Shown here in pieces: positions 56,901-64,000 of a DNA stretch of 64,000 nucleotides. Source of the stretch: Branchiostoma floridae (lineage: Eukaryota; Chordata; Leptocardii; Amphioxiformes; Branchiostomatidae). The notes under the pieces are model-generated. The model did not search any database and was not told the origin of the DNA. It saw only the letters and a list, made by a program, of their open reading frames with translations. The stretch covers positions 17,339,959 to 17,403,958 of the forward strand of contig NC_049987.1 of the NCBI RefSeq assembly GCF_000003815.2, read 5' to 3'. Position 1 is the stretch's first letter; every line of letters begins with the position of its first letter. Position numbers and translations under genes: made by a program.

Positions 56901-59900
56901 TGGCGTTCATCAAGGTATGTGGCAGTATAATAAGTCGGCTTTCAGATCTTATATACGAGATCCTGATGTTTGTTCATTTGTTGTATCAATGCGCGTGACC
57001 TTTACAGCTGACTGCCTCGGTTTAGTTAATTGAAGTGCATGGGCCCACATTACTCCATTTAAAAGATTTGCTTTTCAGTTACTTTGTAGGTTATACCCTT
57101 GACTTCAACATATCAGTTTACTTTGCCCATTTCCATCTGTCAATTATTGATCATTTTCCACCCGGTCTTACTGGCCTTGGAATAGGTAAGGCAAAATTTG
57201 ATTTAATCCATCTGGTTTGAACTTTCTCCCTGTGGCTTTTCATTTTTTTTGTTATTATTTAAAAAAAAAGGCATCGACGCTAGTCCACCTTTATTCGCGG
57301 GCTATTTTACATATTATGTTCCTTTCAAAAGCAGGGTATGTACTTGGTTATGTAAAGCTGACGGGCGGTCTACTTCTTTTAATGAATGGAATATTTCACA
57401 TATACAATTTGAAGCAACTGCCCACGGTTCAGATTATAACCTTAGAGCTGCACTATGTAAAATAAGGACAATACAAAAGGTTGATTTTCCTACCATTTTT
57501 TACATGGTAAGTTGAATCAACGTTAACCCTATAGCATCGAATACAAATATTCGGGGGGGGGGCATAATATTGCACCATGCAATCATATTTAAAAACTGTG
57601 ATCTTTCAAGGGAAACATGTCCACATATTACAGATAACTGTCGTGTGTCACTAACTGCCCAATGGGGTGCCTGAGGACAATTTCACCATACTTATCTTTA
57701 AAGCAAAATCGTTGCAAGATTTCTTGCAGTTTTAGGGGAATGTAACCTCAGCTTGTTGATACACTTCAATGTAAGTCCATTATTATATCCTATTCTGAAG
57801 TGATATGATGGTTGTTTAAAAAACGAAGGTCTTGATTGTTCTTGTTTCTAGCTAGTTTGGTGTGTGACTAACTGATTACCCTACCCTTAGAGGGGCTACT
57901 GGTGTCCAGGATGTTGTTGTTTATAAACAGGAAGGTCTAGTCTGTGATGGTGTTTCTAAATCAGCGAACCTTGACAACAGCGCATCGACAACAGGAATAT
58001 GAAATCATGATCCAAATATGCAAAAAGCATTGTATAGCATTCGCAGTAATATGTCGTTATCGAGAATATTTTCAATTTTGGGGTCAAATTCTTAATGTCC
58101 CTTTGAAAAAAGGTAATATAGCAAACGAAAAATGCATATCTAATTTTTAGTGGTGCGTTGCAAAGTTTCCTTTGCGGCGTCTTTTATATATATATATATA
58201 TATAGTTAATGTGTCAAGGGAATCTTTTTTTTTTTACTTTTATATTGTTTTGCTGTTGTTAAGGCATCTATCTCGGCCAGTTCGTTGGACTCATCTCGAC
58301 AGGCTTCATAACGCAAAGGCTGTCCTGGCAGGTGACATTCTACGTATTTGGTAAGTACAATTTCGCAAATGTTAGGGGCAATAGTATATGATTATATTGA
58401 TGACATCATCAATCGTTGCCAGTAAACAAAAAAATGTAAATCGTACAAGGCAACTGCTAAGGGCTATGTCACATTTCCTACCGGGGGCCTGGCTGGGCTG
58501 TTTGCGGAAACAAAAATTGAAATTTATGCAAATGAATATGCACAAGGCATGTTGTTGAAGTATTTTTGGTCCGTGTTTTTGTTGTCTTTTATATCGTATA
58601 TTTTTTTGTTCCCCAAACTGACCGGCCGGGTCCCTTTGTGGAAAAGTAACGTTAGCTTAAAAGAGCCATGTCTGCATTAGATTGAAAAATAGCATATAGG
58701 AAAACGTAAACTCATTGTCATAGAATTCCGATGTCAATTCCAAGGTCAAAAGATGTGACTTACTTGATACAGCTAGGTTGTACTGCAAGCCACAACTTGC
58801 AAGGCAGCTGACTTCCAGCAGTCTTCGGGGGTTTCGCCCCTTGTATCAGGACCCCCTCAGGCTGGCGGGGCGGTGACGGTGGCCAATCCATCACCAGTTG
58901 TGGCTCAAATCTTCCAAGTTCCTTCGTTTCGTTTCAACAACAGCCATCTCGATGCTGCCTCGGCAGGTTCTTAGTCACCTGTTTCCTCTTCTTTCCTTTG
59001 ATACCTAGTGTTACCAGCATCCTCCACATTGACTGGCTCACAAAACCTCTGCAGCCCACCTCCACGGGGAAGCACCAGGCCTTCCACCGCTTCTCAGTAC
59101 AGATTTGTCTCAGGTTGCTATATCTTTCAGCTTTTCTCTCGAACGCTTCTTCCATTCTGTCTTCCAATGGCACTGTGAGTTCTATCATTACAACCTGTCT
59201 GGTCTTGGCTGACCAGATCACTACGTCTGGCCTAGGATTTGTCAGTGCTATTTCCTCAGGGAAGATTAGCTTTCTGTCGAGGTCCACCTGCAGGACCCAG
59301 TCACCCGCTGTGGGCAAGATTCCTAGTCCATCGTCTGATGCTCTCTTTCCCCTCCTTTGTCCTTTCCCTCCTTCCTTCACAAAGTCCACAAATCTCAGAC
59401 TCTGCTTCCTTCCGCTCATCTGTGCCCTTTTCTCTTCTAGTGTGGCTGCCAACACTGTCGTGCCTCCATCTGTATCTCCCCTGGCCTAGGGCTATGGCAC
59501 ATCCTGTAAGCAGGTGACTCAATGTCCCTTTCTTCCCACACAGCACACACTTCTCCTCACTCTCCTTGCCCCATCTCTTCAGGTTTGCTGGGGTGGGCAA
59601 GAGATCATACACAGACTTCAGCAGGAACTGTGTCCTCAGCGGTTCCCAGGACCAGAGCTCCTTCCGGGTCACCTTCCTCTCTATGGCCTGTTACCATCAT
59701 ACCTAGGCTCCCTGTACTCCCTGGCTAACTGCCTGAGCCCTCCTCTGATCTTCTACTTGCCGTCTGATCTCACTCTGAATCATCTTTCTCCTTAGCATGG
59801 GCTCAGCATCCTTCCATCTCTGGGTTGTTGTCGACCCTGTTCCAAGGCCTAGCCTACCCTGGGCCACCACTCCCACTATCTCTTTGTGCCTCAACCTACT

Positions 59901-60829
59901 TCGCTGGCGCCTTCTGCTGCCTCTGCTGCTGACCACTTCCTTCCTGATCTCAGAGTGATCCCCGCATCTCTCACTATCTTATCTTTAATGCTCTCCAGGG
60001 TTGTCTGCGCTCATACTTTTGCCACCTTGTACTCTTCCAGTGCTGAGGTCAGGGGTAGTTGTGGTACTATACAACCCCACACTCGTGGTGTCGATTCAAA
60101 TTCTGACCAATCAGAAGGAGCGATACACACAGGACTCTGTCCAATCAGAATGAGAGATACATGAGTAGCACAGAGCAAGGAGGAAAGATCAGACCCCGGA
60201 GGGAGAAATGATCATGAATACAGTACAGTAGAAGTCGGCAATGTTCGAATATTTTCTTAGGAAATTTTGGATTCAAATATGTAATCTCCCTGTGTGCCAA
60301 AGAATAAATGTGAATTTTTAGAAATTCTACAAATTCACACGTGTTTTACCAACTGATAAAACCACATCGCTCACGGTGGTTTCATTCGGTGGTTATAGCA
60401 AAGGACCAGGCGTTATCATAGCCTCCATAGCAGGCTTTCTGGGGCCTTTTTTGGCTCTGGCGTTTTCTGGTTGCCGGCCTCCGGAGGCCGGCAATCAGAA
60501 AACGCCAGCAATCAGCGACCGAGTACAAATAGAAATGGCCAGCAAAAGTGTATTATGAGCCAGAAAAAGGCTCCAGAAAGCCTGCTATGGAGGCTAGCGT
60601 TATCACACCATATACACCTTGACGCGGGTCATTAACCATTAAGTGTTTGTCCTTTATCCTTACGTTTTCCCGGTCTTTGTATACACAGGTTGCCTGGGGA
60701 TTGTATGGACGGCCTGTTCACTTGGGCTGGCGGCAACAGGTTTTGCAAAAAAGCGTGAAAAGAGCGAATCGGCTGGACAGGACAAGGGCGAGATCACAAA
60801 CATGGTAGGGGCTAGAGGACTGTTTATGG

Positions 60830-60893
<64 letters not shown>

Positions 60894-63564
60894 TCACTCG
60901 GTGGCATATTATGATATGGTATAGCAGAACTTCCACTTACCCTGGCTGCCGCTGCGCCACGCGATCTCACGCTAATGAAGTAGTACCTAATAACATAACG
61001 TAGAAAATCGGATGGCTACTGAGGAGTTATGATCCTTTTTGTCCCTACAGAAAAGCGTTCCATTTAGTCGTATCTTCACGTCTGGTGCTGTTTGGGCCTC
61101 AATGATGTTAAATACAGTGGCTTACGTCTGGGACCCCAACCTGCTTCCACTCTACTTCAACCAAAGCTTTAAGACAAAGGTTGAACTGGTGAGAATCATA
61201 AATACTTCTTGTATTTTCTTAACAACATTCTTTAAAATACTTAAAACGTATAGTTCTATTCTATAGTTATCCATGAACCCCTGCAGTTTTAGGACAAAAA
61301 ACTACGAAAAAAGAAAACAATGTTACATATGATACCATTATGAGTCACATGACTACAAAATCAATAGTATTTTCTTCGACTGCCTCATCTCTAAGTAAAT
61401 AGTATCCAATATCTTGTGATGGCAAAATTCTACCATTTGAAATTTAAACGTGGACCTTTCCATAGCCGCTCTCGAAGGCCGTCTTCACCAAGCAAATGAA
61501 AAATATTCAAAAATTTCAGAGACTGACGACTGCTAAACAAATTTGTGATTACAAACTTTAAGACTATTTTCGATAGCCATACTGCCCTAACAACAGACCA
61601 GCTATGGGACTGATGATGATGATGGTGGTGCTGATAATGATTATGATGGTGATGTGGTAATGATTATGATCATGATAGACTACTGTAAATGCATTTAAGT
61701 TAGCGGGGATTTAATTTTGCGGTAGCGGGAAAATGGACTTTTCGCGGTGGTTTTAATTTCGCGGTAGCACAATGCACTGTAGTCTCTTACTGTTATGGAA
61801 AAATGTTCGCGGTGGTTTTGAATTCGCGGTGAAGCGGCCGCCGCGAAAACCGCGAACATTATTCCACCGCGAACATTTCTGCATTTACAGTATTTGGCTA
61901 AAAGTAGGCATTACAATTACATTTTTTTAATGTTACTTAGTACCTTATGGTTCATTTGTTTCTTACCTCAGACGGGAGTTCTAGCCGGAATTCCAATACT
62001 AGCATTTGGAGCTTTAGAGCCGGTGTTCGCTCTGTTTGGAAACCTCCTCGGCAACTATGTTACAACGACTGCCGCGCGAAAAGCCATGGCTGTCACCGGT
62101 ATGCTTTACATGCTGTTTCTCTCGGTGTATGTTAGCGTAGGGTTATTTCTGGGATAGGTGGTATGAACAAGAATGAGAAAACATGTCGTATGGTAAAGCG
62201 ACATGTTACATATGATATTCCACATTTACATTGTAATGCGAACGTTGCAGTTGTTGATAGTTGTCATTCACAATTCATAATTATGATGCATAATCATGGA
62301 AGTTAATTCGTGTTCGTTGTCACCATAGCACATTATCGTATAGCCAGATGGAGTTGGCCAATCAGAGGCCCCCATTTCCTATAGGTTATCAGTCCGTAAC
62401 TTCAAAAGTATGCAGTTACCTATCAGTAAGTGTGCAGTTATCAGAATAACTGCACACTTACCTACCAGTACAGATATGACAGGGGGGTGGCTTCCTCTAT
62501 TAACATCGTTAGTGCGCGTTTCATTGTTTAAAGAAAACGTTTACCATCTTAGAAAAACATTAGATTACTTACAATATGTAAAACAATAAAAACTATTTTA
62601 ATTAATGTCCAATTTAAACTGAAAATTAAAAATTGAATTGTTTGCATAATAGTCCCCCCTTCAAGTTGAACGATCTGCAGATCATTCCTCCCGGAGAAGG
62701 AATGATCATGAATACAGTACAGTAGAATTTTGAAAAGACTTGGCATGCAAAGACGGCAATGTTTTGAATATTTTCTGAGGAAATTTTGGATTCCAAATAC
62801 AATATGTAATCGCCCTATGTACCAAATTGAAAGAAAAAATGTAAATTTCTAGAAATTCTACAAAGGCATTCACACGTATAGTAACAAGGGATCTTTGCGT
62901 CATACAGGAGTTTGCAAGTTTGTGTAGGCTATATGATAATAGTGTTAATGACCCGCCTGTTCCTCGGTGTATATGGTGTGATAACGCCTGCTCCTTTGCT
63001 ATAACCACCTCATAAAACCACCTCGTTCGCTTCGCTCACTCGGTGGTTTCATTCGGTGGTTAAAGCAAAGGACCAGGCAAAGGAACAGACCATATACACC
63101 TCGGGGCGGGTCATTAACACTTAAATATTAAACTTTTTTCCATCACAGTGGTCCAAAATGACAGTCGCCTTATTCATGATCAGTAATATAATCACTTCCG
63201 AACGTAATCTCGCGAGAGTAACACGTTACCCTATCGATACGTGATATTTCCTCCACGTGACGTCAGCAATTCGCAAAAAAAGTGCCAGGAAGTTTATACT
63301 TTCTACCACCACGTTTATACCACCCATCGGCAACGCAAAACTCTTACTCTACATAAACGTAGAAGCTCCCTGTCATGTCTTCGGAAGTCTCTCAACACAT
63401 TTTCAGTGAACCACCGAATCAAACCATTTCATCTATCTATTTGATATCTACAGCTTGTCTATGCGTATCTGGATGCCTTTTTGTGGCGGCCTTTACCTCC
63501 AACTCTGCCGTGGCAGCATGTTTCGTCGCTGTAGGCTACGGATGTTCCGCAGCCAGGGCAGCGG
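50990..63564 (+). CDS. SLC17/anion:cation-symporter-like MFS transporter (3' end outside window)
   Basis: Nine exons: 50990-51160, 52078-52193, 54017-54128, 54431-54518, 58264-58350, 60689-60804, 61051-61188, 61972-62098, 63454-63564. All are in phase, giving about 355 residues so far; family members have about 450-550. TM1 is KKVLCALLFTGILLQYAGR, followed by an N-glycosylatable loop (NNTNTNVS). FEVGVILSSVYAGLLTSSF is TM2, with AYRYSAMR as the short loop after it. AGLAEGLSEPAVYGVLGEYM corresponds to the G-x-x-E-G-x-x-x-P motif of TM4. Next come GIYLGQFVGLISTGF (TM5), SWQVTFYVFGCLGIVW (TM6), a central KKREKSES cytoplasmic loop, VPFSRIFTSGAVWASMML (TM7), TGVLAGIPILAFGALEPVF (TM8), a RKAMAVTG loop and ACLCVSGCLFVAAF. 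These match the SLC17 (phosphate, glutamate, nucleotide, sialic acid) layout. The substrate cannot be told. Confidence 0.85.
52663..53591. mobile_element. pogo-like MITE, copy C, 929 bp
   Basis: TA then CAGTAAAACCTTCCCAAGAC at the left, and GGTCGCTCGGGCAGGTTTG, ACTG, TA at the right. The inverted ends carry repeated GGTCGCTGAGAAG motifs. It lies in intron 2 of the transporter gene. No transposase frame, so non-autonomous. Confidence 0.82.
54640..56213 (-). mobile_element. LINE: 3' (C-terminal) half, sense on minus strand
   Basis: From 56205 down to the stop at 54991 the frame reads KVGCPPKLLAFIKAFHDGM, then NCGVKQGCVLAPTLFGIFL (RT GVxQGCxLxPxLF), LMFADDAALCSH (catalytic FADD box), VEEFRYLGSTASSSGSL, LRWLGHVSRMDPSRLP and GKRDRGRPKLRFVDVC, ending in a C2H2 finger (CSTC...HHRVH). 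Intact RT palm and thumb plus a terminal zinc finger identify a non-LTR retrotransposon. The clade is not resolved. The 3' UTR runs on to about 54640. The codons before 56205 on this strand are antisense of the other half. It lies in transporter intron 4. Confidence 0.88.
56213..56917 (+). mobile_element. LINE: 5' (N-terminal) half, inverted, sense on plus strand
   Basis: The plus frame reads LTAPLKDREGNILLEKSDQL, WVDHFSSLYSD, LKSGKAPGSDGIPPELLK (RT entry block), DNYRAIALLSLVGKLFARVI and SQCGFRKDRSTIDMIFTF. It then reaches DL, an in-frame TGA at about 56825, and KAFDAVSREGLY, ending at GCPPKLLAFIK. It is the upstream part of the LINE in 54640-56213 but on the other strand. The two halves share about 41 bases at their break. 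The stop within the D-aromatic catalytic block makes it inactive. Confidence 0.88.
56918..58263. other. Rest of transporter intron 4
   Basis: AT-rich. Two overlapping open frames of 82-88 codons at 57217-57515 have no recognised domain. A (TA)n run lies at 58186-58204. Confidence 0.4.
58810..60065 (-). mobile_element. LINE C-terminus with CCHC knuckle and PD-(D/E)XK endonuclease
   Basis: Minus-strand blocks in order are EIVGVVAQGRLGLGTG, TRKELWSWEPLRTQFLLKSV then YDLLPTPANLKRWG, the knuckle CVLCGKKGTLSHLLTGC, ALGQGRYRWRHDS, LAATLEEKRAQ, and finally NPRPDVVIWSAKT, MIELTVPLEDRMEEAFERK, VEVGCRGFVSQSM. RPD...IELTVP is the catalytic arrangement of restriction-like endonucleases in R2/NeSL-type LINEs. 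Frame breaks near 59450 and 59690, and loss of the RT, show a dead fragment. It lies in transporter intron 5. Confidence 0.82.
60419..60596. mobile_element. 178-bp near-perfect palindromic MITE with 9-bp target duplication
   Basis: It starts TAGCCTCCATAGCAGGCTTT and ends AAAGCCTGCTATGGAGGCTA. The whole element folds on itself around GCCGGCCTCCGGAGGCCGGC, with a short asymmetric insert on the right arm. GCGTTATCA is duplicated at 60410-60418 and 60597-60605. Confidence 0.9.
60831..60891. repeat. (TA)n microsatellite
   Basis: About 29 TA units, 27 bases after the donor of transporter exon 6. Confidence 0.95.
61611..61677. repeat. Imperfect (GAT)n tract
   Basis: GATGATGATGATGG, GATAATGATTATGAT-type repeats in transporter intron 7. 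Confidence 0.85.
61681..61892. mobile_element. CGCGGT MITE, full copy, 212 bp
   Basis: TACTGTAAATGCA and TGCATTTACAGTA are exact inverted ends. The interior is built of TTCGCGGTGGTTTT and CCGCGAACATT runs on both strands. It ends 79 bases before transporter exon 8. A truncated copy lies at 50660-50818. Confidence 0.88.
62160..62684. other. Transporter intron 8, left part
   Basis: It contains a small inverted pair, AAGTATGCAGTTACCTATCA and GATAACTGCACACTTA types, at about 62405-62460. Nothing else was recognised. Confidence 0.4.
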
Positions 63565-63607
63565 GTATGTTCTTTTCATTGTGTTTTTTTTTTTTTGCAT
63601 TGCAGAT

Positions 63608-63745
63608 TGGTGCTATTATGTGGCGTAACTGCAGGATGTTTGACCGAGAAGTCAGAGGACTTGGGTTCAAATTCTATCATGTTAGTGATCTTGTGCTCTT
63701 CATATGTCCACTGATCTTATACCCTTGGCAGTGCCATTGTGCATG
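63608..63745 (+). mobile_element. tRNA-derived SINE, copy 3
   Basis: ATGTGGCGTAACTGCAGGATG (A-box-like) and GACTTGGGTTCAAATTC (B box) are spaced as in a tRNA. The head matches the SINE at 33925 (TGGCGTCACTGCAGGATGTT). It lies just 3' of transporter exon 9. Confidence 0.65.
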
Positions 63746-64000
63746 GTAAAAGATAGTGAGAGGAAAGGGTTGGGGTCCGCCTTTCAATACTGTGCCCAAT
63801 ACACAGTGGATAACACCCCCCCTGCCCCGCGGCCTTGAAAACGGCCATGAATCTACTACAGCTACTTTTTTTTTCAATTTCGGATGAGGCCCCTTAGAAC
63901 CTTACTGTGGCTGCCGAGATTTTTGTCCATGATCAAATAAAATCCTCATTTAAAGTATGTGACAAAGCAGAAACTCTACAAGGCTGTAAGCAGGAAAATT
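63746..64000. other. Intron of the transporter gene, window edge
   Basis: No exon was recognised. The remaining exons of the transporter should lie beyond 64000. Confidence 0.4.

Larger units (their letters stand above)
60205..63125. repeat. 450-bp direct duplication (60205-60645 and 62685-63125)
   Basis: Both copies share GGAGAAATGATCATGAATAC-type starts, ATTTTCTKAGGAAATTTTGG, TTAGAAATTCTACAAA, GGTGGTTTCATTCGGTGG, GCAAAGGACCAGGC and CATATACACC...CGGGTCATTAAC. In the second copy, GTTAATGACCCGCC...GTGTATATGGTGTGATAACG forms an inverted pair with the right end, so the unit is itself a foldback element. The first copy is interrupted by the MITE at 60419-60596. They lie in introns 5 and 8 of the transporter gene. 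Confidence 0.8.

Noticed and set aside
57217..57515. Two overlapping open frames of 82-88 codons in transporter intron 4
   Set aside because: No domain, no splice-phase link with the flanking transporter exons, which already join perfectly (phase 1 to phase 1).

Overview
This is animal (metazoan) nuclear DNA. Its genes are split into many short exons with GT..AG introns, and the spacers and introns are packed with MITE-like elements, non-LTR retrotransposon fragments, SINEs and microsatellites. A marine deuterostome, most likely a cephalochordate (amphioxus, Branchiostoma), fits best. The reasons are the mosaic MACPF / Cys-rich / F-type lectin gene and the style and density of the small transposons. 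The species is an inference; no marker fixes it. Two assembly gaps (29014-29113 and 37038-37541) show a draft scaffold.

Four genes were rebuilt exon by exon with consistent splice phases. (1) 6510-21818, plus: about 26 exons for a secreted, roughly 1327-residue protein. It has a signal peptide, an acidic segment, a MACPF pore-forming domain, an unassigned middle region, a farnesoic-acid-methyltransferase-like (FAMeT) domain, Cys-rich repeats and an F-type lectin domain, as expected of a recognition-plus-perforation immune effector. Two dead exon copies of the same gene lie 3' of it (22.2 kb plus; 23.9 kb minus). (2) 25718-32312, plus: five exons, a 186-residue class I methyltransferase with its own TATA box but no visible SAM-binding motif I. 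(3) 42296-33734, minus: seven exons, an arginine-kinase-like phosphagen kinase with a one-base frameshift in exon 6. (4) 50990 to beyond 63564, plus: an SLC17/anion-symporter-like MFS transporter whose last exons lie outside the window.

The rest is mobile DNA. It includes a long-inverted-repeat transposon with CAC termini and a 5-bp target duplication (28.6-31.95 kb), itself split by a head-to-tail dimer of another repeat. There are three pogo-like MITEs, a Harbinger-like MITE, two MITEs with 9-bp target duplications, a LINE split into opposite-strand halves (twin-priming structure, 54.6-56.9 kb), a LINE with a CCHC plus PD-(D/E)XK C-terminus (58.8-60.1 kb), an inverted pair of 10-bp minisatellites (34.8/36.2 kb) and a cluster of four perfect CRE palindromes (32.5-32.8 kb).

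The genes do not form an evident pathway. The shared theme is gene structure under heavy transposon load: the MACPF gene has lost or copied exons, the kinase reading frame is broken, and the methyltransferase looks 5'-truncated.
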